From: Bacteroidota bacterium
GTDB taxonomy: Bacteria > Bacteroidota > Bacteroidia > B-17B0 > Aurantibacillaceae
NCBI GenBank assembly: GCA_025963735.1
Contig: JAOQAF010000206.1
Span: 1-47,050 of the forward strand
Reading direction: 5' to 3'
Length of the DNA: 47,050 bases
Shown piece after piece: positions 1-8,166 of this stretch. The position numbers and the translations under genes were made by a program. How positions within the stretch are numbered: position 1 is the first letter of the stretch; each line of letters starts with the position of its first letter. The notes beneath the pieces are model-generated. The model made no database searches. It saw only the letters and a program-made list of their open reading frames with translations, and had not been told where the DNA came from.

Positions 1-120
1 GCTGTCGTTATCTTTTATAATTAAAAAATAAATAGTGCAGCAAACAGCCAGCAGCGCACCTACAAGCCACAAGCGTTCAATAAAAATAAATAGGTTATTT
101 TGATAATCCGGTTTCATCAT
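1..120 (-). CDS. Partial small membrane protein downstream of lptC
   Basis: Only the first 40 codons are in the window; the gene runs off the left edge. It begins with two consecutive ATG codons (120-118 and 117-115) and overlaps the end of lptC by 26 bases in another frame. The visible part has a short polar N-terminus (MMKPDYQNN) and then a hydrophobic stretch around residues 17-36 that looks like one transmembrane helix or an uncleaved signal anchor. I do not recognise a family from this fragment. In related Bacteroidota, from memory, lptC is often followed by a small hypothetical gene and then a CBS-domain CorC/HlyC-type protein, so a membrane protein here would be typical. The overlap implies it is the fourth gene of the coaX operon. 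Confidence 0.55.
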   Translation of the reverse strand, partial: MMKPDYQNNLFIFIERLWLVGALLAVCCTIYFLIIKDNDS

Positions 121-664
121 TTTGTAAATGTATGGTGCCTGTAATTTCTTTCATTTCATATTTCGAAAAATCCTGGTTACTCTCAAGACCTTTTCCCATA
201 ATTATTTCTTTATTTGTGGTTATTTTCACAAATGCATCTGTATAGATCCGTTTGGTAACTTCATCCCAAACCAACCGTTCTGTTTCAAGTTTTTCTCCTT
301 TAGTATTTATAACCTCAACATTATAACGTGCCTCCATACGTTTACTCAGATCATATCTTACACCGAACTTACCTTTAAGAGTGGCGGAAGTTTTTTCTTC
401 TTCATCAAACATAGTTACAAAAAAGCCTTTGGGCATTACGGTAAAGGGCTCACTTACATTTCTATCATACATCAACATACGGTTTGCCTTCAGTACTATT
501 TTTAATTTCGCGCTATCAGTGTAAAGAAGAGTAACACTGTCGCCAATCTGTGAAGGCGATCTTTTGGGCATGGTCATCGCCGCTACCTGCTTTATATCAT
601 TGGTACAGGATACCAGTAAATAACCTAAAAAGCAGATTGCAATTATGATACAAAATTTAATCAA
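95..664 (-). CDS. lptC: LptC-like lipopolysaccharide export protein (lipoprotein form)
   Basis: Periplasmic LptC-type protein of the Lpt machine that carries lipopolysaccharide from the inner to the outer membrane. The body contains the expected LptC features: conserved DSAxLKxxL near the start of the beta-jellyroll, GxxVxxY-like strands, and a TxxLxWDExxxxIYTD segment typical of the Bacteroidota family. No ATG is available before the hydrophobic leader. The two candidate starts are TTG at 688 and TTG at 664. I prefer 664 because it forms a TTGA overlap with the stop of the upstream outer-membrane protein and gives a compact signal ending in the lipobox LVSC. With 688 the overlap would be 28 bases. 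Length is about 190 residues, as in the family. It is the third gene of an overlapping operon with coaX. Confidence 0.82.
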   Translation of the reverse strand: MIKFCIIIAICFLGYLLVSCTNDIKQVAAMTMPKRSPSQIGDSVTLLYTDSAKLKIVLKANRMLMYDRNVSEPFTVMPKGFFVTMFDEEEKTSATLKGKFGVRYDLSKRMEARYNVEVINTKGEKLETERLVWDEVTKRIYTDAFVKITTNKEIIMGKGLESNQDFSKYEMKEITGTIHLQNDETGLSK

Positions 665-2115
665 TCGTATCTGAATTTTTGAAACCAACGATCTGAAAAA
701 GTAAAGCCAAAACTAATGCGCCAGTAATTATCCTTTACTAAATTATTGCTTACTGAACCTACCTGTCCGTATTGAACTGCCACATTAACCATAGATGTTA
801 CCTGCCCGATGCCCACCGGTAATCCAAGTCCGGCGCTAATTCCATAACTGTTGATAGCTGTGTTTTTTAACTCTATAAAACCGGTATTATAATTTAATCC
901 AAAACGATAATTCATTTTACGGAAATAAGCCCCGCTTCCCGCGGCATATTTTTCAGGAACAAAATTAATTCCTATGGCAGCTCTGTAATTATTTTTAAAC
1001 GAAGTTTGAGTTTCAAGGAATTTAAATTCTTTCCATTTTGTAATGGCAAAATCGGCCACAATATTAATGCGCTCCCCTTTTTTTAATCCAATACCAACTC
1101 CTTGCTCCAGCGGTAATTTAATTGTGCCTGATTGATTATGATGACTCAATACTGTATCCCTTGTAATTTCCTGGCCAAAGCCATTTAAAATGTAATTGTA
1201 AACTGTAGCATCGTAATTCACTTTAAGTGTATTGTTTAATGCCATAAAATATCCAAAGGTTATTTTTACTTTTTCTTTTAAAGCTCTTCGTGGTGTTCCT
1301 ATTTTGGGATCTTTGTTTTTAACGCTGTCAATGGTGTAAGCAGTTTGCATTCCGAAATTTCCAGTAAAATCTCCCAATGTTAGGCTGCGTTCGCGGTAGG
1401 TATTGTTATATAAAATAGAATTAGGATAAAGCACACGTGAGGTTTGATCTATGTTTCCGAATAAATAATTAGCGTTAATACCTATGGCAAAATCACTTGC
1501 AATTTTTTTAATTCCTTCATGCAGCAGGTAAGTCGATCCTTTTAAGGTCTTTAAACTGTCAGGCACATACAAATGCTTTTTTCTGAACTTGTTTAACTGA
1601 AGGTTAAATGGCATAACCCCATAACCAATGAAAGCTTTGTTTAACCCGCCCGAACCGCTGTATAAATACGTAACATCACCAATGCCTGTTTCGGTTCCAA
1701 TTGTTTTTATGTCGTAACCCACATTACTGTATGGCATAATTCCAAAACAGGCGCCACCCTTACTGCGCACAGGAAAACCAAGAGCGCCATATGCGAAATT
1801 AGCCCCCCACTTTTTTATGGTAGTTGAAGAGGTTGAAAAATTAGAATTTATAAAGCTACCTCCCACTTCAAGCGAGGTAAGTCGTATATGAGCATACGCG
1901 GCCGGGTTACCGGTATTTATAAGAACATATCCGGGAATAGTAGAATCGGGTTTTAACGCGATGCAAGCTCCGCCCATACCTGCATTGTGAGCAAAGGTTG
2001 GTGAGTTTAATTCGCCCAACCCGTAACGGGAGTAGGGGCTGAACGTATTATTTTGCGCGAAACAGAAGGAAACGGCGAGACTAAAAAAGAATAAAATATG
2101 TAATTTATTTTTCAA
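661..2115 (-). CDS. Outer-membrane beta-barrel protein of unknown function
   Basis: A 484-residue exported protein with a signal peptide (MKNKLHILFFFSLAVSFCFA, cleavage before QNN). The mature start contains SPYSRYGLGEL, a signature I associate with a Bacteroidota-wide hypothetical outer-membrane protein encoded beside coaX and lptC. The body is rich in alternating aromatic and small residues, and the C-terminus (FSDRWFQKFRYD) has the strand-like pattern of a beta-barrel. The function is unknown; the neighbourhood suggests outer-membrane biogenesis. The start is TTG at 2115, inside the last codons of coaX (11-base overlap). An in-frame stop lies a few codons upstream and no Met occurs before the signal peptide ends, so the non-ATG start is well supported. 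Confidence 0.8.
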   Translation of the reverse strand: MKNKLHILFFFSLAVSFCFAQNNTFSPYSRYGLGELNSPTFAHNAGMGGACIALKPDSTIPGYVLINTGNPAAYAHIRLTSLEVGGSFINSNFSTSSTTIKKWGANFAYGALGFPVRSKGGACFGIMPYSNVGYDIKTIGTETGIGDVTYLYSGSGGLNKAFIGYGVMPFNLQLNKFRKKHLYVPDSLKTLKGSTYLLHEGIKKIASDFAIGINANYLFGNIDQTSRVLYPNSILYNNTYRERSLTLGDFTGNFGMQTAYTIDSVKNKDPKIGTPRRALKEKVKITFGYFMALNNTLKVNYDATVYNYILNGFGQEITRDTVLSHHNQSGTIKLPLEQGVGIGLKKGERINIVADFAITKWKEFKFLETQTSFKNNYRAAIGINFVPEKYAAGSGAYFRKMNYRFGLNYNTGFIELKNTAINSYGISAGLGLPVGIGQVTSMVNVAVQYGQVGSVSNNLVKDNYWRISFGFTFSDRWFQKFRYD

Positions 2116-2830
2116 GATTATAATTTAATATACTGTTTAAGCCATGCAAAACAATATTGGGGTGGGCAAAGATGCGATTTTTAAGTTGTTTGCACAAATA
2201 CTCCGAATCGCCCCCGCTTATGACTACCACAAGGTTTTCGAAGGAAAGGCGATAACGGCTGATAAATTCGTCTATTTCGGAAGCCGCGCCTAGCATAGCC
2301 CCAGAGAGTATTGACTCCGTTGTATTACCTCCTGTTAATTTTTCATAATTATAATCAGGATTTAATTCAGGCAGTTTTTGTGTATAGTGATGCATGGCCC
2401 TTAACCGCATGGATATTCCGGGAGAAATGGCGCCGCCAATAAATTCGTTATTGGAATTTACAAAATTATATTTGATGCATGTTCCCGCATCAATGGTTAA
2501 AACGTTTTGATTTGGGTATAAAGAAAAAGAACCGATAGAAGCCGCTAAACGATCGGAGCCCAAAGTGCCCCCGCTTTGATATAAATTTTTTAAAGGTATT
2601 AACGTGTCGTTTTTAAAAAGTAAAACCCTGATATTTTTTTTTTGATTCTCAATAAAGGTCGCGTGATCTTCCACTACTGATGCAACCACAATGTTTTTTG
2701 CTTGTGAGTAAAAAGAAGCGTCACTCATTAATTCATTTACATGGGTATAAATTTTATCCTTAAGTATTTTTCCATCCTCGAATAAAGCCGCTTTAATGCG
2801 GGTGTTCCCAAAATCTACTGCTAAATTCAC
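2105..2830 (-). CDS. coaX: Type III pantothenate kinase
   Basis: Catalyses ATP-dependent phosphorylation of pantothenate, the first step of coenzyme A synthesis, in the cytoplasm. It belongs to the acetate-kinase-like (ASKHA) fold. Family motifs are visible: DFGNTRIK at residues 6-13 (phosphate loop, D6), GSDRLAA at 91-97, IDAGT with D114, and GGAISPG at 132-138. At 241 residues it has the usual length. The start is GTG at 2830; an in-frame TAA two codons upstream excludes longer forms. A good promoter match ends only five bases upstream, so the transcript may be nearly leaderless. It is first in an operon whose genes overlap by 11 to 28 bases. Confidence 0.93.
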   Translation of the reverse strand: MNLAVDFGNTRIKAALFEDGKILKDKIYTHVNELMSDASFYSQAKNIVVASVVEDHATFIENQKKNIRVLLFKNDTLIPLKNLYQSGGTLGSDRLAASIGSFSLYPNQNVLTIDAGTCIKYNFVNSNNEFIGGAISPGISMRLRAMHHYTQKLPELNPDYNYEKLTGGNTTESILSGAMLGAASEIDEFISRYRLSFENLVVVISGGDSEYLCKQLKNRIFAHPNIVLHGLNSILNYNLEK

Positions 2831-2834
2831 AACT

Positions 2835-2864
2835 TAAAGATACCAGTTAAGCTATAATTTACAA
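2835..2864 (-). promoter_or_regulatory. Promoter of the coaX operon
   Basis: On the minus strand TTG (2864-2862), 19 bases, then TATCTTTA (2842-2835). This matches the Bacteroidota vegetative promoter TTG-N17-23-TAnnTTTG except for the last base. The -7 element lies five bases before the GTG start, which places the transcript start at or next to the start codon. Confidence 0.5.
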
Positions 2865-2929
2865 GAAAACAATTACCGTCATAATTAAATAAATTATAAT
2901 CACTGCGATTGAAAAACTTTATTCACTAT

Positions 2930-3607
2930 TTAAATTTTCTTCAGGTTGTCCTTGAAAGTAGCTATTGAATTCTTTTTTAATGCTGCTATAATGGCATAAA
3001 CAGATATACTTATAAGAGAAGAGAAAAAGCACCATACCGACAGCACATAGTGCTCAAAAAATATCGCAGTAATTATATATGAAATAAGAATAGTTAATCC
3101 TAATACCCACATTCCTTTTAAGGTTGAAAACAACTCCGGTCCTATGGTAGCCAATGCATAAAATATTATTCCCGCATTTCTTAGGGAGGAAGGATAGTCC
3201 TGAAAATAAGAAATATGGTGTCCGGCTATATTAGCCCTGACGGGGAAAAAAAACAGGCAGTACGCAAGATAAAGTGCCAGAAAAATTCCTGCACCTGCTA
3301 ATACCTTCAGTATTTTTTTTCGTCCGGCATTCTTTTCTAGCAGAAGTATTGAAAATGGAACCAAGATTGGCCACACAATTTGTGCGAAAAAAATATAAGT
3401 GTAAGTTAAAATCTTCTGCATTACTATTGAAGCAGGGTTTGGAAGGCATACCCATAAAAATCCCTCGGTAATTTGTTGTACCGCAAAAACCAAAGGGATG
3501 GCTGCAAAAAGAATTTGTGATCGATATTGTGTCTTTTTTATACTGGCAAGCCCTATTCCGGAAAGTACAATTCCGGCACCAAAACTTACATTAGCAGAAA
3601 AACACAT
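2930..3607 (-). CDS. DUF6629 family integral membrane protein
   Basis: A 225-residue, strongly hydrophobic protein with about six or seven predicted membrane segments. The N-terminus MCFSANVSFGAG matches the MCFSAxxSF opening that I associate with DUF6629, and the segment QQITEGFLW after the second helix is also characteristic. The biochemical role is unknown. The start is ATG at 3607. It stands alone: coaX follows after about 100 bases and a tRNA gene precedes it in the same direction beyond a terminator. The family name rests on recall of the N-terminal motif rather than a search. Confidence 0.7.
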   Translation of the reverse strand: MCFSANVSFGAGIVLSGIGLASIKKTQYRSQILFAAIPLVFAVQQITEGFLWVCLPNPASIVMQKILTYTYIFFAQIVWPILVPFSILLLEKNAGRKKILKVLAGAGIFLALYLAYCLFFFPVRANIAGHHISYFQDYPSSLRNAGIIFYALATIGPELFSTLKGMWVLGLTILISYIITAIFFEHYVLSVWCFFSSLISISVYAIIAALKKNSIATFKDNLKKI

Positions 3608-3721
3608 ATTTAGTTTTTAGAGTTATTACTAAATCTAAGTAATTAAAAGGGATAAATTGCCTCCGCTACATATAACTGCTGATTGTGACATTCTGAAAAC
3701 GATATACCTATTATACTCTTA

Positions 3722-3759
3722 CAAAAAAACCCCAAACAACTGAATGTTAGGGGTTTTTG
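3722..3759 (-). terminator. Intrinsic terminator after tRNA-Phe
   Basis: Inverted repeat CAAAAAAACCCC (3722-3733) with GGGGTTTTTG (3750-3759). Read on the minus strand it is a GC-core hairpin followed by seven T residues, 12 bases after the end of the tRNA gene. The A/T flanks could also work on the plus strand. Confidence 0.72.
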
Positions 3760-3770
3760 TCTTTTAACTG

Positions 3771-3843
3771 TGGTGCCTCCAGGAATCGAACCAGGGACAC
3801 AAGGATTTTCAGTCCTTTGCTCTACCATCTGAGCTAAGGCACC
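3771..3843 (-). tRNA. tRNA-Phe (anticodon GAA)
   Basis: A 73-base cloverleaf on the minus strand. The acceptor arms are GGTGCCT and AGGCACC with discriminator A. The D-arm contains TAGCTCAGATGGTAGAGCA, the anticodon stem AAGGA/TCCTT encloses loop CTGAAAA with anticodon GAA, and the T-arm carries GGTTCGATTCC. The 3' CCA is not encoded; the bases after the discriminator are CAG, so CCA must be added after transcription. Confidence 0.97.
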
Positions 3844-4172
3844 AAGCCTTTTGAGGTTGCAAAAATACATATTTTATTGTTTCTGCAAAACATTTAATTG
3901 AAATTATTACAAGCATGGTTAAAACCTCATGGTTGAAAATTTTCCCCAGCTTTACTAACTGCCTCTTTTACGGCATACTTCTAATTATACAGCCCGCTTT
4001 TAAGAAACAGAAGGCTTATAAAGCTTGCCATGACTCTCAGACAGGTGGCCTTCCTTCTTACTTTTTATATTTTTAAGGCAGGTTTTGAAATTTAGGAATA
4101 TGGCGGATAATTTCTTTTCTTGCAGCTATATAACTTTAAAACCGCTGGCGCAGGTTTTTAATTACCCTTTCA
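3844..4172. other. Intergenic region between tRNA-Phe and the debranching enzyme
   Basis: This 329-base gap has divergent genes on its two sides. The left part holds the tRNA-Phe promoter. The rest holds no convincing ORF. A weak plus-strand promoter candidate for the debranching enzyme is TTTTG at 4083-4087, 20 bases, TAATTTCT at 4108-4115. The middle (about 3900-4080) shows no repeat or RNA structure that I can support. Confidence 0.5.
3860..3890 (-). promoter_or_regulatory. Promoter of tRNA-Phe
   Basis: On the minus strand TTTTG (3890-3886), 18 bases, then TATTTTTG (3867-3860), an exact match to TAnnTTTG. The predicted start site is about ten bases before the tRNA 5' end, as expected for a tRNA with a short leader. 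Confidence 0.72.
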
Positions 4173-6134
4173 GTGACCGTGACCCGACATACCCTTCCTG
4201 ACCATGAAAATACTTTAACCAAAGAGTGGATTGTTACCAATGGCATTGGAGGATACGCTTCCTCTACAGTAATAGGCACCAATACCCGAAGGTATCATGG
4301 TTTATTGATAGCCGCATTCAACCCTCCAACCGGTCGCAAGGTTATGGTTTCAAAAGTTGAAGAAACTATTTTATTCAATAATGAAGAAACAGCCCTTTCC
4401 ACCAACCAATACCCTGACACTGTTTATCCTGAAGGTTATCATTATATAAAACAATTTGAGCGCACGCCTTTGCCAGCCACCTTATTCAAGGTGGGCAATC
4501 TTCAATTATTAAAGAGTGTATTCATGGTTTATAATTATAATACAACCATAGTAGAATATAAAAATCCGGGCGATACTTCTTATACCTTACGGCTAAACCC
4601 GCTTTATGCAGTGCGGGATTATCATGGACTTTTACATGAGGAGCACGATTACAAATACTTCATTCAAAATAAAGGTAAAGATCACGCGATATATGCCTAT
4701 GCAGGCGCCGAACCATTATATTTCAGGCACACCAAAGGCAAATTTACCGAAGAGCGTTCCTGGAATAAAAATGTTTTTTATACCATAGAGAAAATGCGTG
4801 GTCAGGATTATACAGAAGATATATACAGTACCGGTTTTGTGAGTTATGAGTTACAGCCCGATGAATCCATGTTTCTTATTTTTTCACTGGACGAAAAATT
4901 TTTGACAGAAAACCCTGAACAATTAAAAGAAAAAGAATTACAGCGCTTAAAAGCTCTCACCGAAGGCAATCCTCACGATAAGTTTTTAACTGATCTGCTT
5001 GCCGCCGGCGATCAGTTTATTGTTCACCGGAAATCAACAGAAAACTACTCCATAATTGCAGGTTATCACTGGTTTACTGATTGGGGACGCGATTCAATGA
5101 TTGTTTTACGCGGATTGTGCATTGCCACGGGCAGGCAAAAAGAAGCACGTTCGGTTATTACAACATTTTTAAAATTTATGAATGAGGGTATTATTCCAAA
5201 CCGTTTCGCGGATTATGAATCGGAAGAACCCGAATACCATACCATTGACGCTACACTTTGGTTGTTTATCGCGGTTTATGAATATGACCTGAAATTTGAT
5301 GATCTGCCATTTTTAAATGAAGTATTTCCAAAGCTTACCGAAATTATTGAACATTACATAAGAGGCACAAAACATAATATTCATGTAACCGATAAAGGTT
5401 TGCTTTCCGGAGGAACTCACGGACTCCCGCTCACGTGGATGGATGCGCGAATTAATGATCATGTATTTACACCACGGCAGGGTTGCGCGGTTGAAGTGAA
5501 TGTTTTGTGGTATAACGCTTTAAAAATTCATGAACATGTTGCCAAACGCGTATCACAAAAAACAAATGAATCATTCAAAGCCATTACTTATAAACTAAAG
5601 AACAATTTTGAAGACTCTTTCTGGAATTCAAATAATTATTTAAATGATGTGGTAACAGAGTCGGGACAAATTGATTCGTCCATTCGCCCGAATCAGATTT
5701 ATGCTGTAAGCCTGCCATTCTCTTTATTGCACGCCGATAAAGAAAAGCTGGTGGTTGAAAACGTTAAAAAACATTTGCTTACCAACTATGGATTAAGGAC
5801 ATTGTCCACTAACGATCCGCAGTTTAAACCGTATTATACCGGGAATGTTTGGGAGAGAGATGCCGCTTATCATCAAGGCACCGTATGGCCATTTTTATTG
5901 CCGGAATATTTTATCGCTTATTTAAAAGTTAATAATTATTCAAGAGAGGCTAAAAAAGAAGTAGAAGCGCATCTCCAGCATCTAAAAAACCATTTTTATT
6001 TTGACGAATGCCTCAATGGCATGTCAGAAGTATTTGATGGCTCTTCGCCCAGATCAGGCAAAGGCTGTGCCCACCAGGCCTGGTCAATTTCAAATCTTAT
6101 ATTATTGATTTTAAAATGTGACGTTGAGATTTGA
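4173..6134 (+). CDS. Amylo-alpha-1,6-glucosidase / glycogen debranching enzyme
   Basis: Cytoplasmic glycoside hydrolase (GH133-type) predicted to cleave alpha-1,6 branch points of glycogen or related glucans. The N-terminal domain opens with EWIVTNGIGGYASSTVIGTN and TRRYHGLL (residues 18-44), the hallmark of the bacterial debranching family. The C-terminal alpha/alpha-barrel contains WFTDWGRDSM (300-309), PLTWMDAR and YHQGTVWPFLLPEY, which form the active-site cleft. Length 653 is typical. The start is unusual: the frame is open back to an in-frame stop at 4137 but contains no ATG near the N-terminus. GTG at 4173 is the best start, GTG at 4179 the alternative. No glycogen synthase or phosphorylase gene is nearby. 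Confidence 0.88.
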   Translation: MTVTRHTLPDHENTLTKEWIVTNGIGGYASSTVIGTNTRRYHGLLIAAFNPPTGRKVMVSKVEETILFNNEETALSTNQYPDTVYPEGYHYIKQFERTPLPATLFKVGNLQLLKSVFMVYNYNTTIVEYKNPGDTSYTLRLNPLYAVRDYHGLLHEEHDYKYFIQNKGKDHAIYAYAGAEPLYFRHTKGKFTEERSWNKNVFYTIEKMRGQDYTEDIYSTGFVSYELQPDESMFLIFSLDEKFLTENPEQLKEKELQRLKALTEGNPHDKFLTDLLAAGDQFIVHRKSTENYSIIAGYHWFTDWGRDSMIVLRGLCIATGRQKEARSVITTFLKFMNEGIIPNRFADYESEEPEYHTIDATLWLFIAVYEYDLKFDDLPFLNEVFPKLTEIIEHYIRGTKHNIHVTDKGLLSGGTHGLPLTWMDARINDHVFTPRQGCAVEVNVLWYNALKIHEHVAKRVSQKTNESFKAITYKLKNNFEDSFWNSNNYLNDVVTESGQIDSSIRPNQIYAVSLPFSLLHADKEKLVVENVKKHLLTNYGLRTLSTNDPQFKPYYTGNVWERDAAYHQGTVWPFLLPEYFIAYLKVNNYSREAKKEVEAHLQHLKNHFYFDECLNGMSEVFDGSSPRSGKGCAHQAWSISNLILLILKCDVEI

Positions 6135-6240
6135 ATAAAGGAATAAACCTTTTTTTAAAACACATCAAAACTCAGCATTGCAAATTTTCATCACTTTATT
6201 GAGTTCCATCAACTTATTTTAAAAACATCACTAAATAAAA

Positions 6241-6264
6241 AAAGCCACTGTTTCCAGTGGCTTT
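6241..6264 (-). terminator. Strong hairpin terminator between convergent genes
   Basis: Perfect 10-bp stem AAAGCCACTG (6241-6250) and CAGTGGCTTT (6255-6264) with loop TTTC. On the minus strand it is followed by a run of T, so it ends the repeat-protein transcript. It probably also stops plus-strand transcription from the debranching enzyme. Confidence 0.82.
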
Positions 6265-6286
6265 ATTCAAAATATTGAATGTGAAA

Positions 6287-6919
6287 TTATTTTGTTTCTT
6301 TAGCAAGCTTTTTATTGGATCCTGCATATTCGCCATAACAGTCTTTCATTCCTGTTTTGCTGTCTCTAAATCCATAATAACGCGCTGAAAATTCTTTTAA
6401 GGTATTGTTTGAAGCTGCATACTGACCATAAGCATCTGCTAAATCAGGAGAAGAGTCTTTAATCTCATGATAACGTTTTACGAAGTCAACTAAAGGCTTG
6501 CCTGAAGCTGCGTAATCTCCCCAATATTTATCCATTTTAGGATAAGTATCTTTGATTTCATAATATCTTCTTGAAAATTCATCTAATGAATGCTCACAAC
6601 CTGCATAATCACCGTAAACATCGGTTAATTTAGGATAAGCGGCCTTAATTTGATTGTAACGCTCAATAAATTTCTCCTGTGTGTGTGAGGATGCTGCATA
6701 ATTTGCCGGCAAAGTTTTTAAAGCAGGATAGCTTGTTTGCAAAGCAAAATATCTTTCCATAAACGTCTCGCTGTTTTTGTCGATGTTTTTTGGAGTAGCT
6801 TCCGTTTTTTCCGTTTTTTTTGCGGTAGTGGTTTTTTCAGCAACAACTGATTGCGCGCTCGCTGTAAATGAGAAAGCGGATGCTAAAAGTGCAATGGGTA
6901 GAATTTTAATCCTTTTCAT
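6287..6919 (-). CDS. Exported protein of five 31-residue repeats
   Basis: A 210-residue protein. Residues 1-23 form a signal peptide (MKRIKILPIALLASAFSFTASAQ). Residues 24-50 are a Thr/Lys/Glu-rich linker. Residues 51-205 are five tandem repeats with an exact period of 31: the first Phe of each unit is at 53, 84, 115, 146 and 177. The consensus is xxFxxRYxxIKxxYPxLxxxYGxYAxSxxxL, and the fifth unit is the most divergent. There is no lipobox, membrane helix or T9SS domain, so the protein is probably periplasmic or secreted. I do not recognise the repeat as a named family. The Tyr/Arg pattern suggests a short helical repeat used for binding, which is inference. ATG at 6919; monocistronic, ending at a strong terminator. 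Confidence 0.8.
   Translation of the reverse strand: MKRIKILPIALLASAFSFTASAQSVVAEKTTTAKKTEKTEATPKNIDKNSETFMERYFALQTSYPALKTLPANYAASSHTQEKFIERYNQIKAAYPKLTDVYGDYAGCEHSLDEFSRRYYEIKDTYPKMDKYWGDYAASGKPLVDFVKRYHEIKDSSPDLADAYGQYAASNNTLKEFSARYYGFRDSKTGMKDCYGEYAGSNKKLAKETK
6305..6769 (-). repeat. Five tandem 93-bp coding repeats
   Basis: Codons 51-205 of the exported protein form five units of exactly 93 bases. The DNA copies have diverged while the amino-acid pattern FxxRY ... YGxYAxS is kept, so the array is old and held by protein-level selection rather than recent slippage. Confidence 0.8.
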
Positions 6920-7059
6920 GGTTTTAAGTCTTTTAATTAGTTGGTGTAAAATTACAAGGGATCAGGCTCAAATTCCGGTGTATTTCGGTATTAACCCTTT
7001 TTGAATAGCCGAAAAGCCTATAAAAGTCTTTGGCATAATTGAAAAATTTCCCTCTTTTC

Positions 7060-8166
7060 TTAAAAAGGCTGACCATGTGTTAAACCTACCATTTTGCCAG
7101 CCAGTCCCGGAAAATATTTAAATAATTTTATTGTGTTTTTAGTTAAAAAAGGATACTCTGAAAGCTTTTGAAAATACCTGCTAAGTTTAATTCTTTTACC
7201 AAAGTGTTTTGTCCAATAAATCTCATAATTCAGCACCAGCTGATTTTTGGCGATTTTTCCCGATAAATAGTTATTCATTTCTTCAGATAAAATACAGGCC
7301 GATCGCAAGCCCATGCTCATGCCGTTTCCTGTGATTGGGGCAATAGTTCCGGCAGAGTCACCAAGAAAAAATGAAGAGGGCGATGAAGTTGTTTTGCTTT
7401 TAAAATGAATACCGCTAATAGTTAATGGTTCTTTAAATAAAAACTCAGATGTTTCAAAAATATTTTTTATGCTGGTATTTTTAAAAAGGGTTTTTTGCTC
7501 CATTAATGAAATTGAATTACCAGCTGTCTTCAGTTTACCTGAATTAATCATATAACACAGGCAACTAATTCCTTCTTCAACATTTGAAACACCACAGTAA
7601 CCTCCATCAAAATTATGAATCTCAATCAGGGCGTTGTCTCTTTTCGTTTTAATATGATATTTAACTCCAACATAATTGTTGCTTTGTCCAATATTCTGAA
7701 CGCCGGAATTGGTATGCCTTCCGGTGGCATTACAAACCAGTTTTGTTTCAATTTTATTACCGTTAACCTGTAAAGAATAAGAATGTGTGTTAAAATGATG
7801 CGTTAATTCATATGCTTTGGATTTGAGAAAAAAAACAACTCCCAGTTTTAATCCTTCTTCATGCATTATATTTTCAAGTAAATATCTGCTGATTCCAAAT
7901 CCACCCAAAGCAAGCGGCATGGAAAAACTCTTATTACCCAGCGTGCTTATCGTAAATTTGGTTATTTCCGGAAGATCTTGTGTTTTCAGAACCGGGCAAA
8001 GATGATGAAGATATTGTTTAGATTCATTGGATATATATTCTCCGCATACTTTATGCCGTGGATAAATTCCCTTTTCAATCACGGCGACAGAATAGCCACG
8101 TTTTTTCATATCAATGGCAAGCGCCATGCCCGAAAGCCCACCACCTATGACAACAAGATCGTACAT
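7060..8166 (-). CDS. FAD-dependent oxidoreductase (geranylgeranyl-reductase/hydroxylase-like)
   Basis: Flavoprotein of the large group that includes geranylgeranyl reductases and aromatic hydroxylases. The Rossmann FAD-binding motif is at the start (VVIGGGLSG, residues 5-13), followed by an acidic ribose-binding position in VIEKG, then RHKVCGEYIS. The C-terminal FAD site is FFLGDSAGTIAPITGNGMSMG-like. I chose ATG at 8166 (368 residues) over the longer frame from 8208: it places the Rossmann strand at the N-terminus and makes a TAATG one-base overlap with the methyltransferase stop. As last gene of the polyketide operon it may hydroxylate the aromatic ring or reduce a double bond in the product. 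This order resembles SrsA-SrsB-SrsC of Streptomyces, where SrsC is a flavoprotein hydroxylase. Confidence 0.85.
   Translation of the reverse strand: MYDLVVIGGGLSGMALAIDMKKRGYSVAVIEKGIYPRHKVCGEYISNESKQYLHHLCPVLKTQDLPEITKFTISTLGNKSFSMPLALGGFGISRYLLENIMHEEGLKLGVVFFLKSKAYELTHHFNTHSYSLQVNGNKIETKLVCNATGRHTNSGVQNIGQSNNYVGVKYHIKTKRDNALIEIHNFDGGYCGVSNVEEGISCLCYMINSGKLKTAGNSISLMEQKTLFKNTSIKNIFETSEFLFKEPLTISGIHFKSKTTSSPSSFFLGDSAGTIAPITGNGMSMGLRSACILSEEMNNYLSGKIAKNQLVLNYEIYWTKHFGKRIKLSRYFQKLSEYPFLTKNTIKLFKYFPGLAGKMVGLTHGQPF

Noticed and set aside
128-505. Plus-strand open frame of 125 codons rich in Phe and Cys
   Set aside because: It lies wholly antisense to lptC, has the composition of a reverse-frame shadow, and has no start context or domain.
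3643-3870. Open frame of 75 codons on the minus strand covering the tRNA-Phe
   Set aside because: It runs straight through a perfect tRNA cloverleaf and its terminator; it is a shadow of the tRNA, not a gene.
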